This document shows positions 1 through 8,028 of a DNA stretch of 32,027 nt, in pieces. This stretch comes from a virus. The notes below the pieces were generated by a model. The model saw only the letters and a list, made by a program, of their open reading frames with translations, was not told where the DNA came from and did no database searches. Each line of letters starts with the position of its first letter. Position 1 is the first letter of the stretch. A program made the position numbers and the translations under genes. The DNA is taken from positions 1-32,027 of the IMG/VR virus record IMGVR_UViG_3300025087_000236; one strand, 5' to 3'.

Positions 1-28
1 CGCCTTTTGAAACAGAAAGGAGAAAGAT

Positions 29-292
29 ATGGATATTTTAGCAATTTAAACGACAGGGGCAGAAATTATCAGACTACTCGTCCAGGGCATCAGCTTTGTC
101 GAACGGCTTTTCAGCAGACAGAGCGGACAGGGTGAGGCCAAGAAGGATTTCGTCATGCAGTTCGCGGAGGTTGCCTTTGCATCGTTTGGATCGCAAGGTG
201 ATAAAGAGAAATGGGAGAAGGCAAAAAGCCATGTCTCGGTTATTATTGATGAAATTGTGGCGGTTTTAAATATTTTGAAAAAGGAGCCATGA
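29..292 (+). pseudogene. Small phage protein interrupted by an in-frame stop (holin-like or head-region hypothetical)
   Basis: A ribosome binding site (GGAGA) precedes ATG at 29, but the frame stops after six codons (TAA 47-49). The same frame is then open for about 80 codons to TGA at 290-292 with no ATG, GTG or TTG until ATG 155. Read through, it gives a small protein with a hydrophobic N-terminal stretch (IIRLLVQGISFVERLF), a charged middle and an amphipathic C-terminal helix (IIDEIVAVLNILKK), a pattern of small phage holin-like or hypothetical proteins. It may be a gene with a nonsense mutation, a sequence error, or a shorter 45-residue protein starting at ATG 155, which has AAGAAGGA just upstream. 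The family is not recognised with certainty. Confidence 0.4.
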
Positions 293-296
293 AAAC

Positions 297-488
297 TTGG
301 GTGGAGAGGCGAAACGGAAAGGAAACCGTGACGAGAGAATAGCGGCGGCGATCGAGCGTCAAAGTAGAATTAAGAACCTTCGCGCCGGAGATATTGAGGC
401 GGCCCGTATGCAGATGAAACAAGGGCTGATGAAGCCTAACACGACGCCTTTGCATGCGGACGCCCGTTACATTTTAAAGGAGGAATAA
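297..488 (+). CDS. Small conserved phage head-region protein, unknown function
   Basis: A 63-residue basic protein starting at TTG 297, 10 bases after an AAGGAG ribosome binding site. The ATG at 289 lies in another frame and stops early, so TTG is preferred. It opens with MGGEAKRKGNRDERIAAAIERQ, a highly charged helical N-terminus like that of small proteins next to scaffold genes in podovirus-type genomes. There are no cysteines and no membrane segment. It ends two bases before the scaffold gene and its last codons carry that gene's AGGAGG site, so the two are probably translationally coupled. Function unknown. Confidence 0.6.
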   Translation: MGGEAKRKGNRDERIAAAIERQSRIKNLRAGDIEAARMQMKQGLMKPNTTPLHADARYILKEE

Positions 489-490
489 TC

Positions 491-1249
491 ATGGGTGCAA
501 ACGATGGCGGAGCTCCTGGCGATGCCGGAGGAACCGGAACGGTTGAAAGACCTGCGTGGCTGGACAGTGCCCCGGATGCCTATAAAAACAATGAGTCATT
601 TTACCAATTCGCAGAACCGGTAAAGTTTTACGAAAAGGCAGATGCCCTCATTAAGGCGGAAAAGGACATGGTAGTCGTGCCTGGCGAGAAGGCAACCGAT
701 GAGGAAAGAGCGGCCTTTTACGGCAAGCTCGGGCGGCCGGAGACGGCTGATAAGTACACAATTACCAAACCTGCGGATTTGCCGGTGGGCTTGCAATACA
801 GCCTTGAGGTGGAAACAGCGTTTAAGCAATTTGCCCATAAGAGCGGATTTTCCGACGCTCAGGCCAAGGCTACGTATGATTGGTATTACGGTCTGATCAA
901 GGCCGGTCATGCTCAGCAACTGAAGGCCGAACAAGAAGCTACGGATGCGGTTATAAATACCCTAAAGGATGAATGGAAGGGCGATGCATTCAAAACCAAT
1001 TCCGAATTGGCAAAGCGCGCGTTTCAGAAATTCGGGGGCGATAAGCCGGAGATTTTAAAGTTCATTCAGGATAGCAAAATCAATGGCGTGGCCCTGGGCG
1101 ATCATCCGGTTTTTCTTCGAGTGTTTGCCGAGATCGGCAAGGCTATAGCCGATGACAGTATGAGTGGAGGCGGCAGGGGCGGTGCAGGGGGAGAAATGTC
1201 CGATGAAGAACAAGCAAAGGCCAGATTCCCCAATACCTACAGGAAATGA
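491..1249 (+). CDS. Capsid scaffolding protein
   Basis: A 252-residue acidic, lysine-rich, mostly helical protein with no cysteines. Seen: a Gly/Ala-rich N-terminus, the segment VVVPGEKATDEERAAFYGKL near residues 61-80 followed by GRPETADKY, a helical middle, a Gly-rich linker near residue 225, and a charged tail ending ARFPNTYRK. The phrase about age-of-system length K-LGRPE-ADKY is typical of scaffolding proteins of T7-like and related podoviruses, which build the procapsid and then leave. Its place directly before the major capsid gene supports this. The terminal RFPNTY motif recurs at the ends of two other small head genes (see findings) and could be a capsid-docking peptide; that is inference. 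An AGGAGG site lies just upstream of ATG 491. Confidence 0.85.
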   Translation: MGANDGGAPGDAGGTGTVERPAWLDSAPDAYKNNESFYQFAEPVKFYEKADALIKAEKDMVVVPGEKATDEERAAFYGKLGRPETADKYTITKPADLPVGLQYSLEVETAFKQFAHKSGFSDAQAKATYDWYYGLIKAGHAQQLKAEQEATDAVINTLKDEWKGDAFKTNSELAKRAFQKFGGDKPEILKFIQDSKINGVALGDHPVFLRVFAEIGKAIADDSMSGGGRGGAGGEMSDEEQAKARFPNTYRK

Positions 1250-1264
1250 AAGGAGGTCGCGTAG

Positions 1265-2239
1265 ATGGCGACATTAACCAGTCAATACAGCCTGGTAGAG
1301 CAGGCAAAGCGGATTGACCCCTCCGGCAATCAAGCCCGGATTGTCGAAGTTCTCAATAGAAAAATGGGCTCCATGTTAACGGAAGCGCCCTGGATTCCGT
1401 CAAACGACGTATGGACAAACAAGACCACGCGGCGGGCTTCGCTCCCCGCGGGATCGCGGCGCAGGCTTAACCAGCGGATTTCGGCCTCGGTATCCAGAAC
1501 AACCGAAATTTTGGATGTCATCGAAAACATTGAAGACTGGTGTGAAGTCGACGCGATGCTCATTGATTCCATGCCGTCCCCGGCGTTATTTCGGGCCGGT
1601 GAAGTTGATGCCTTCATTGAAGGCCTTGGCCAGACATTTGCCAGCGATTTGCTTTACGCTGACTCCAATGTTGACCCGGATGCCTGCCACGGCTTTGCGC
1701 CCCGGCTTGCAACCCTGGACAGCCGATTTGTCATCGGTGCCGGCGGCACTGGTTCCGATGTCACAAGTATCTTTATCGTGACCTGGGGCCAGGATACGGC
1801 CTATCTGATTTATCCCAAAAACATGGCCGCAAGTCTTGGCGTGATACACGAAGACGAGGCACTGGTCACCAGCGAGACCTCGGACGGCAAAATGAGAGTT
1901 TACCGGGATCACTTCCAGATTCGCGGCGGGCTGGTAGTGCGTCATCCCCGAGCAATCACCCGTTATGCGAATATTGAGAGTGCTGGCGCAGACAATACCT
2001 TTAATGAGGACGACTTGATTTCCCTGATCAACAACATGGTCAAGGGGCCTGGCACTAGGATGTACTGCAATGAGACAATCCTTACCCAGATGCAGATTCG
2101 GGCAAAAGACAAAAATAACGTCTATTACACGCCCGGGGGAAACGCGCTGTCCGGTGAACCGCCTTTATATTTTAACGGCGTCCCCATCCGTCAATTTGAC
2201 AGGGAAATCCTGCTGAACACGGAAACGGCGATTTCCTAA
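1265..2239 (+). CDS. Major capsid protein, epsilon15 gp7-like
   Basis: A 324-residue protein. The N-terminal part has the pattern seen in the epsilon15 gp7 capsid family: an N-terminal helix (SLVEQAKRIDPSGNQARIVE), then APWIPSNDVWTNKTTRRASLP and a tract of basic residues, then ENIEDWCEVDAMLID. Later segments include the YADSNVDPDACHGFAPRL region and a C-terminal GVPIRQFDREILLNTETAI. Members adopt the HK97 fold and form the icosahedral shell. It follows the scaffold gene after 15 bases with a strong AAAGGAGG site and precedes the cement gene, the order seen in epsilon15- and BPP-1-like phages. The family call is by motif memory and not by alignment. Confidence 0.88.
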   Translation: MATLTSQYSLVEQAKRIDPSGNQARIVEVLNRKMGSMLTEAPWIPSNDVWTNKTTRRASLPAGSRRRLNQRISASVSRTTEILDVIENIEDWCEVDAMLIDSMPSPALFRAGEVDAFIEGLGQTFASDLLYADSNVDPDACHGFAPRLATLDSRFVIGAGGTGSDVTSIFIVTWGQDTAYLIYPKNMAASLGVIHEDEALVTSETSDGKMRVYRDHFQIRGGLVVRHPRAITRYANIESAGADNTFNEDDLISLINNMVKGPGTRMYCNETILTQMQIRAKDKNNVYYTPGGNALSGEPPLYFNGVPIRQFDREILLNTETAIS

Positions 2240-2267
2240 ACATCTTAATGAAAGGAGGATAAATATA

Positions 2268-2726
2268 ATGCAAGACTCTCAATTAATATTTTCCGATGGC
2301 CAGAACATCACCGCTAACGCAACGACCGTTGATTCAACCAATGTGATTGACCTTGGCGCTATGCTTGATCACAAAGGTACGGCATTGCTTTCGCATGGGC
2401 CTGAAAACGGCAACGATCGCCTGATTGTCTCCGTGGGCGTGGCGCCTTCGGCTGGCACGGGGCTTTATCTGGAATTGCAGGACTGCGCGACGGTAGGGGG
2501 ATCATACACGCCTACCGGCATCGGCATTGACTCGGCAAATGCAATTCCCATTGCAACGCTCATCGCCGGCTATGAGATTCTAAACGTCCCGCTCCCCAGG
2601 GGCTTGAAAGAATTTCTGAAGATTGTCTACACGACGACCGGCAATCACGCCGGTTCTCTGGGTACTATCAATGCCCGCATCGAGTGTGGGGCAACGACTA
2701 AGAACCAGACGCCTTATCGCGCCTAA
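2268..2726 (+). CDS. Capsid cement (decoration) protein, Bbp16-like
   Basis: A 152-residue protein beginning MQDSQLIFSDGQNITANATT with STNVIDLG close behind, the hallmark opening of the Bbp16 family (BPP-1 Bbp16, epsilon15 gp10), which staples capsomers on the outside of the shell. The rest is beta-rich: VSVGVAPS, LYLELQDC, GGSYTPTGIGI and PLPRGLKEFLKIVYTTTGNH. It starts 28 bases after the major capsid gene behind AAAGGAGGA and is followed by a transcription terminator, which fits two highly expressed capsid genes forming one transcript end. Confidence 0.88.
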   Translation: MQDSQLIFSDGQNITANATTVDSTNVIDLGAMLDHKGTALLSHGPENGNDRLIVSVGVAPSAGTGLYLELQDCATVGGSYTPTGIGIDSANAIPIATLIAGYEILNVPLPRGLKEFLKIVYTTTGNHAGSLGTINARIECGATTKNQTPYRA

Positions 2727-2745
2727 CTAAAGTTTTTTGAAACGA

Positions 2746-2774
2746 AGGGGCGGGTACGCGCTCGCCCCTTTTTT
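2746..2774 (+). terminator. Rho-independent terminator after the capsid genes
   Basis: A 7-bp perfect stem (AGGGGCG with CGCCCCT), extendable by a G-T and a G-C pair to 9 bp around a 6-base loop, runs straight into T6 at 2769-2774. It lies 20 bases after the cement gene stop and 14 bases before the next start. It would limit read-through from the highly expressed capsid genes into the following head genes. Confidence 0.85.
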
Positions 2775-2787
2775 CAAAAGGAAAATC

Positions 2788-3012
2788 ATGCAAGGAGCCG
2801 CAGCCATGGTGGATGAAGAAAAATGGAAGGTGGAAAGCGATGTCCGCACTCTCAAAGAGGCCGAGATGATTAAGGCCGATTCGGACCGGATGAAGAAAGC
2901 CATGGGCATGATGGATGAGGAGATGAAGGCCATGATGAAAATCGCGGTCAAAAGTATAGAAGATCACGCAAAAGAACGTTTTCCGAAGACTTATCCAAAA
3001 TCCGGAGAATAA
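2788..3012 (+). CDS. Small Met- and Lys-rich helical head-region protein
   Basis: A 74-residue protein starting at ATG 2788 behind AAAAGGA; the longer frame from 2737 would run through the terminator. It is almost entirely charged helix, unusually rich in methionine (KKAMGMMDEEMKAMMKIA), and likely coiled coil. Its C-terminus reads AKERFPKTYPKSGE, echoing the ends of the scaffold protein and the next small protein. The location suggests a head assembly accessory, perhaps a second scaffold-like or decoration peptide, but no family is recognised. Confidence 0.65.
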   Translation: MQGAAAMVDEEKWKVESDVRTLKEAEMIKADSDRMKKAMGMMDEEMKAMMKIAVKSIEDHAKERFPKTYPKSGE

Positions 3013-3016
3013 ACAC

Positions 3017-3199
3017 ATGCCTACACCCGACAAAGGCGAATCCGAAGACGATTACGTAAACCGTTGCATCCCCATAGTTCTTGGAGAAGGAACGGCGAAG
3101 GATGGCAAGCAGGCGGCAGCGATTTGCCATTCCATGTATGATAACCATCGCAAGGAAAGCGGCGCGAGAAAAAGATTTCCGAATACCTACAAAAAATAG
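3017..3199 (+). CDS. Small phage protein with the GESxxDYVxRC...AAAICHSMY motif
   Basis: A 60-residue protein. The segment PDKGESEDDYVNRCIPIVL, then a short Gly/Lys-rich linker and QAAAICHSMYDN, matches a small motif (acidic opening, D-[YF]-[VI]-x-R-C, about 20 residues, then A-[IV]-C-[YH]-S) that recurs in phage genomes as a stand-alone peptide or attached to head maturation proteins. Its two cysteines may face each other. It ends KRFPNTYKK, the same tail as the scaffold protein. It starts four bases after the previous stop. The motif is recognised, the biochemical role is unknown. Confidence 0.7.
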   Translation: MPTPDKGESEDDYVNRCIPIVLGEGTAKDGKQAAAICHSMYDNHRKESGARKRFPNTYKK

Positions 3200-3207
3200 G
3201 AGGCAAT

Positions 3208-3588
3208 ATGCCAAAATTTTTAGTCAACGAAGCATTTCAATTTCGCAGTCAAGTCCATCGTGTTGGGCTTATCCTGACGATTCCCAAGGAAGACTTGCAC
3301 ATTGAAATCGAGAGGGGCAAGCACCCGAGCAAAAAGAATGACCGCTGGCTTTCGGGCCTGCTGAACAACTGCGTTCCAGCTGATGAGGCCACAGCTCAGA
3401 TAATTGCCAAAGCCACAGGCCAGGAAGTAGAGGCCGCCACTCTTGAAGACGATGATAAGGAAAGCCACGCAGGGGAAATCGAAGACATAAGGGCGGAGAT
3501 GGACGGGATGGGCGCCGCCTACGATAAACGGTGGGGTCTCAAAAAGCTTCAGCATGAGCTTATTAAGGCTAAGAAAATCCGGGGGTAA
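3208..3588 (+). CDS. Phage protein with C-terminal HeH/LEM-like helix motif
   Basis: A 126-residue protein starting at ATG 3208 behind AGGAGGC. The N-terminal half (FRSQVHRVGLILTIPKEDL, then KHPSKKNDRWLSGLLNNC) looks beta-rich and carries a Trp-Leu-Ser-Gly-Leu-Leu helix. After a short acidic linker, the C-terminus MGAAYDKRWGLKKLQHELIK has the aligned Y-D-x-R-W-G-x-x-x-L signature of small HeH/LEM-type helix-extension-helix domains found in many phage head-region proteins. It lies between the small head proteins and the head-tail adaptor, so a head completion or DNA-contact role is possible. Exact function unknown. Confidence 0.68.
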   Translation: MPKFLVNEAFQFRSQVHRVGLILTIPKEDLHIEIERGKHPSKKNDRWLSGLLNNCVPADEATAQIIAKATGQEVEAATLEDDDKESHAGEIEDIRAEMDGMGAAYDKRWGLKKLQHELIKAKKIRG

Positions 3589-3591
3589 GCC

Positions 3592-4182
3592 ATGGCGTCG
3601 GAAGTCCAGATATGTAATGCCGCGCTCCTGAAATATGGCAATCTGGCTATCGCCTCCGTTGATGATGCGACAAAAGAGGCGCGGGCATGCAAAGTCTTCT
3701 ATCCCTTGTTACGGGACCAGCTCATTTACTCCCATCCCTGGAATTTTGCCATGGCCAGGGCGGACATTTCCGCACAGTTGGCGACAACACCGGCCTTTCA
3801 ATGGGATTACGCCTATACAATTCCGGCAGATTGTTTAAGAGTTTGGGAACTTTATGGCACAGATGCCGAGTGGGTAGTGGAGGGCACAGAATTTTTAACC
3901 AACGAAGAAGAAGAAATCTATATCCGGTATCTACGGCAAATCACGGAAACGGGCAGGTTTAATCCGGCCTTTGTGAATTGTCTGGCCACTCTCCTGGGCG
4001 CCGAACTCGCATCGAAACTGGCTGATGACAAGAAGATGCGTGTTGAGCTTTTAAATGAACTGCACAAGGTCTTATTGCCAGAGGCCTATTCCTTAAATGC
4101 CATGGAAGGCAACCGGCCACGGCATAAAAATGAACAAGCACTTGATGAAGGGAATTTCAGTTGGCAAACAATCGGAAGATAG
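3592..4182 (+). CDS. Head-to-tail adaptor, tail tubular protein A-like
   Basis: A 196-residue protein of the T7 gp11/tail tubular A type, which forms the ring joining portal and nozzle in short-tailed phages. Recognisable pattern: VQICNAALLKYGNLAIASVDD at the start (helix, G-x-x-x-I), then CKVFYPLLRDQLIYSHPWNFAMAR, a hallmark of this family, and DYAYTIPADCLRVWELYG. The C-terminal helices include NCLATLLGAELASKLADD. The length fits the family. It starts three bases after the previous gene. An HNH gene sits directly behind its stop. Confidence 0.88.
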   Translation: MASEVQICNAALLKYGNLAIASVDDATKEARACKVFYPLLRDQLIYSHPWNFAMARADISAQLATTPAFQWDYAYTIPADCLRVWELYGTDAEWVVEGTEFLTNEEEEIYIRYLRQITETGRFNPAFVNCLATLLGAELASKLADDKKMRVELLNELHKVLLPEAYSLNAMEGNRPRHKNEQALDEGNFSWQTIGR

Positions 4183-4186
4183 CCAA

Positions 4187-4795
4187 ATGACCCAGAAGAA
4201 ATGCACACAGTGCGGAGAAATTAAGTCGCTGTCTAATTTTTGCAAGCATTCAACCTGTAAAGCCGGGGTTCGCCCTATTTGCAGAGAATGTAAAAGAATT
4301 GCTTTGGCAAAATGGCGGATGGAAAATAGAGCGAAAAGCAGGGAAATAGATCGAAAGTGGAGAGAAAAAAATATCGAAAAAGTCAGGATGTCACGAAATA
4401 AGTGTATTGCTAAAAAGCGTGCAACTCTTGCCGGAACCCTAAACCATCGCATATCGGTAGGGATGCAGCAGTCATTAAAGGGAAACAAGAAGGGCAGAAG
4501 TTGGGAATCGTTGGTAGGATTTAGCCTTGAAGAGTTGAAAAAGCATCTTGAGAAGCAATTTAAGAAGGGAATGTCCTGGGAACTAGTAATGACTGGACAA
4601 ATACACATAGACCATAAGATACCCATCGCGGCATTTAATTATGACAGCCCAGAAGATATAGATTTCAAAAGATGTTGGGCGCTTAAAAACTTGCAACCCT
4701 TATTTGCTTTAGAAAACAAAACAAAAAAGGACAGTCTTTATAGGCCATTTCAACCAGCACTATTATTACAAGCAGCACAAACGGAGGGCAGGTAA
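4187..4795 (+). CDS. HNH homing-type endonuclease with N-terminal zinc finger
   Basis: A 202-residue basic protein. The start is set at ATG 4187, four bases after the adaptor stop, with GGAAG upstream; a longer reading from 4097 overlaps the adaptor. Seen: an N-terminal zinc-binding pair (CTQC with CRECKR, plus two extra Cys between), a Lys/Arg-rich middle, then a C-terminal HNH core with IHIDHKIPIAAFN and WALKNLQPLFALENKTKKD. HNH enzymes of this kind cut DNA and spread as selfish free-standing genes in phages. It sits between two tail genes normally adjacent, and its composition is more AT-rich than both neighbours, supporting insertion. Its last codons carry the ribosome binding site of the nozzle gene. 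Confidence 0.85.
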   Translation: MTQKKCTQCGEIKSLSNFCKHSTCKAGVRPICRECKRIALAKWRMENRAKSREIDRKWREKNIEKVRMSRNKCIAKKRATLAGTLNHRISVGMQQSLKGNKKGRSWESLVGFSLEELKKHLEKQFKKGMSWELVMTGQIHIDHKIPIAAFNYDSPEDIDFKRCWALKNLQPLFALENKTKKDSLYRPFQPALLLQAAQTEGR

Positions 4796-7528
4796 TTGGC
4801 CGGATCGTATTTCATGCAAACATCCTTCAATGGCGGCGAATGGACAAAACTGCTTGAGGGCAGGATTGATCTGGAGAAGTACCGGAATGCCCTCTACCGG
4901 ATGGAGAATTTCATCATTGATCCCCGGGGGCCTGCACATTTCCGGCCTGGCTTCCGGTTTAAAAACGGCACAAAAACCAATGCCAGCGCATCCCGTTTCA
5001 TTCCGTTCGAGTTTTCCACAACTCAAGCCTATATTTTAGAATTCGGCAATAATTACATAAGATTCTACCGCAACCAGGCTCAGATACAGATTGCTTATGC
5101 GGCATGGGCGGGGACTACGGCCTATGCTTTGGGAGCTTTGGTCACCAATGGCGGCAACTATTACCGATGCATTGTTGCGCATACCTCCACGGCAAATTTT
5201 GCCAATGACCTGGCTTCCGGGTATTGGGTGGCATCGGCAGGCGCAACAGACCTGGCCTATGAGATCCCGTCCACCTATGCGGCGGCTGACGTGGCGGGGA
5301 TAAAATACTGCCAAAGTGCAGATGTGATCTACTTGTTTCACAGTTCCTACGCTCCGCGCAAGCTCAGCCGGACTGGGCACACCGCATGGACGCTGACGAC
5401 TATCAATTTCCGATCACCCGCGGTAAAAGAGCAGGGCATAAAACCTGCCGCAACATTAACGCTTGCCGCAGTAACCGGCAATTCCATATTGTTCACGGCT
5501 GGCGCGGCGGTGTTTCAATCCGGGGATGTCAACCGGATCATCACCTCCGGGGCGGGCCGCGCATCGATTACGGCCTATAATTCCACCACGGAAGTCACTT
5601 GCGACATTATAGACGACTTTGCAGCCGTGGGACCGATAGCCTCACAGTCATGGTCACTGCTGGGCAGCCCCAGCGGCAGTATCACGCCATCGGCAAAGAG
5701 TCCGGTGGGCGCGATCATCACCATCACGTCCAGCGATGCCGCAGAGGTGTTCTCAAATCTTTTGACGGCTGAAGATCCGCCCGATGATAACTGGCTTGCT
5801 TCGGGATCCGGAACAAACGAATACTATCTTGTCAACACAGCGTCCACCTACCAAGCTGCGAAACCAGACGCCTTCTATATTTCTGCTGTGGCTGCCGTGG
5901 AAGGCGCCATGGGCAGCCTCGGCATATCGCAATGGGATTGGGGCGACAACGACGCCCTGGGATACGACACGCTTTACGTCCGGCTGTCCGATGGCGTCGA
6001 TCCCGACACCAAAAGCACCTTTGCGACGCCCGATAACGATTTCCTGAAATGTTCTGACATTACGGCGGCGGCTGACCTCTTCCGCAGTTCCGATGTGGGC
6101 AAGTATATCCGGGTGCATAGTGGATTTGTTAAGATCACGATTTACACATCTGCAACAGTGGCGAGCGGTGAAATCCTCAAGGAGCTGATGGCAACCACGG
6201 CGACGCTCGCCTGGACCCTGGAAAGCGAGGTCTGGAATGCTACGAATGGCTATCCGTCATGCGGCACATTTTTTGAAGAGCGTTTGTGTCTGGCTGGGTC
6301 TCTGGCGTACCCGGAAACGATCTGGGGGTCGGTCGTAGGCGATTTTGAGAACCACACACCTGGTGTTGACGCAGCCGATGCGTTTGAGTTTACCATTACT
6401 GGTAAGGAGGTCTCAAACATCGCCTGGATCGAACCGGATGAATATCTCCTTCTGGGATCTGCGGGGAAGATATCCCGGCTAGGGCCGGAAGATACCGGAC
6501 AAGCGCTGACGCCTTTGAATGTCCTGGCAAAACGCCAAGTCCCGGAAGGTGCAGCGGAAATCATGCCGGTGGCCGTCACCAATGCCGTCCTGTATGTGGA
6601 TAGGAGCGGATTCGACAAGGACGTGGGAAATAGCATCCGGGAACTAACTTGGGTATGGGAAAACGGTAAATATGTCTCGCCTGATCTTTCGCTTTTGGCT
6701 GAGCACATCACAAATGAAAGCAAAATCGCAGGCATAGCCTATCAGCGGAAACCATTTTCAATATTATGGGTGTACCTAGAAGACGGATCCCTGGCCGCCA
6801 TGACCTATCTGCGGGAGCAGGATGTGGTAGGCTGGCATAGACACCCTGTTGATAATGGCGAGGTCGAAAGTCTGGCCAGCATCCCCGGCGATGGCTATAC
6901 TGAGATTTGGGCGATAATCAAAAGAACGATAAACGGCGCCACGGTTCGCTATGTGGAGATGATGGAGGCTGTTTTTACTGATGACGATGACACCTATACC
7001 GCAAACAAGGGGCTAAACGCATTCTTTGTGGATTCTGGTATTACCTATAACGGCGCGGCTGCCACAAATATCACCGGTTTGAGCCATTTGGAAGGCGCGA
7101 CCGTGGCAGTTCTGGCAGATGGGGCTTGGGTATCGAACAAGGTCGTCAATAGCGGCGCCATTACTTTGGCCACGGCGGCCCAGGTTGTCCATGCCGGCCT
7201 GCCCTATACTGGAACCTTGCAGACTATGCGTTTAGATGCCGCCATGCGCGACGGCACGGCCCAGGGGCGCGTTAAAAAGATTCACAGTCTTATCGTCCGG
7301 GTTTATCAATCAGGGCCGTTCAAGACCGGTAGGGACGCGAATAATCTTGATGTTTGCGCCGACCGCGAACGTGTAATCATCCTGGGAGCTCCCTATCCTC
7401 TTTTTACGGGAGATTTGCCTATCGGCTACGACGATCGATGGGATACCGATGCACGGGTTATGATTGTGCAGGATAAGGCCATGCCGTTGAGCGTGGTCGC
7501 GTTGATTTCGGAGGTCTCGATCTCATAA
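4796..7528 (+). CDS. Tail nozzle protein, tail tubular protein B-like, with carbohydrate-binding-like insert
   Basis: A 910-residue beta-rich protein. The N-terminus (SYFMQTSFNGGEWTKLLEGR, then DLEKYRNALYRMENFI and RGPAHFRPGFRF) matches the start of nozzle/stabilisation proteins of podoviruses. TTG 4796 is chosen because GGAGG lies eight bases upstream; ATG 4814 is an alternative. Residues about 102-148 (YALGALVTNGGNYYRCIVAH, then NFANDLASGYWV) have the aromatic pattern of a type 5/12 carbohydrate-binding module, which is absent from T7 gp12. Later segments such as TFFEERLCLAGS, followed by PETIWGSVVGDFENHTPG, and WHRHPVDNGEVES are usual for the family. The stop overlaps the next ATG by one base. 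Confidence 0.85.
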   Translation: MAGSYFMQTSFNGGEWTKLLEGRIDLEKYRNALYRMENFIIDPRGPAHFRPGFRFKNGTKTNASASRFIPFEFSTTQAYILEFGNNYIRFYRNQAQIQIAYAAWAGTTAYALGALVTNGGNYYRCIVAHTSTANFANDLASGYWVASAGATDLAYEIPSTYAAADVAGIKYCQSADVIYLFHSSYAPRKLSRTGHTAWTLTTINFRSPAVKEQGIKPAATLTLAAVTGNSILFTAGAAVFQSGDVNRIITSGAGRASITAYNSTTEVTCDIIDDFAAVGPIASQSWSLLGSPSGSITPSAKSPVGAIITITSSDAAEVFSNLLTAEDPPDDNWLASGSGTNEYYLVNTASTYQAAKPDAFYISAVAAVEGAMGSLGISQWDWGDNDALGYDTLYVRLSDGVDPDTKSTFATPDNDFLKCSDITAAADLFRSSDVGKYIRVHSGFVKITIYTSATVASGEILKELMATTATLAWTLESEVWNATNGYPSCGTFFEERLCLAGSLAYPETIWGSVVGDFENHTPGVDAADAFEFTITGKEVSNIAWIEPDEYLLLGSAGKISRLGPEDTGQALTPLNVLAKRQVPEGAAEIMPVAVTNAVLYVDRSGFDKDVGNSIRELTWVWENGKYVSPDLSLLAEHITNESKIAGIAYQRKPFSILWVYLEDGSLAAMTYLREQDVVGWHRHPVDNGEVESLASIPGDGYTEIWAIIKRTINGATVRYVEMMEAVFTDDDDTYTANKGLNAFFVDSGITYNGAAATNITGLSHLEGATVAVLADGAWVSNKVVNSGAITLATAAQVVHAGLPYTGTLQTMRLDAAMRDGTAQGRVKKIHSLIVRVYQSGPFKTGRDANNLDVCADRERVIILGAPYPLFTGDLPIGYDDRWDTDARVMIVQDKAMPLSVVALISEVSIS

Positions 7529-8028
7529 TGTGTACGGGTGTTGAAATAGCATTGTTGGCCGCCACGGCAGTATCAGCGGTAGGTACATTAGAGGCAGGCC
7601 AGCAGCAGGCGCGAATGGCTGAATATAATGCCCGCGTAGCCGAACAAGGAGCGGCGGCGGCGGCTGGCGAAAAAGCGACTTACGATGAGCAGATACACCG
7701 GGAGCAGGTGCGAAAAATTTTGAGCCAGCAGCGGGCTCTTTACGGAAAGTCCGGTGTGGACATGACAACAGGATCGCCCTTGCTGGTGATGGAAGACACG
7801 GCGAAAACCGGCGAACTTGACGCCTTGGCTATTCGATACGGCGGTGAGGTCGAGGCAGCCCGGGCGCGGAGCGGAGCAAATTTATCAAGGATGCAGGGGC
7901 GGACTGCACAGACAACAAGCTATTATCAAGCTGGAACGACTTTGCTTAGTGGCGGCGCCCAAGCATACGGCAACTTTAAAAAATCACAACTGTCTACACG
8001 GCCCATTATATTGAAATCAGGTGGATAA
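7528..8028 (+). CDS. Internal virion protein, T7 gp14-like
   Basis: A 166-residue protein with a hydrophobic N-terminus (CTGVEIALLAATAVSAVGTL) followed by a long Ala-, Gln- and Glu-rich helix (QQQARMAEYNARVAEQGAAA). It then has a conserved-looking stretch RALYGKSGVDMTTGSPLLVM seen in phage internal core proteins after the nozzle gene. Such proteins leave the head first at infection and help form the channel through the outer membrane. It overlaps the nozzle stop by one base (TAATG) and is followed immediately by the next internal protein. Confidence 0.75.
   Translation: MCTGVEIALLAATAVSAVGTLEAGQQQARMAEYNARVAEQGAAAAAGEKATYDEQIHREQVRKILSQQRALYGKSGVDMTTGSPLLVMEDTAKTGELDALAIRYGGEVEAARARSGANLSRMQGRTAQTTSYYQAGTTLLSGGAQAYGNFKKSQLSTRPIILKSGG

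Noticed and set aside
2698-3033. Minus-strand ORFs under the small head genes
   Set aside because: They cross a + strand terminator and several well-supported + genes and have no ribosome binding sites.
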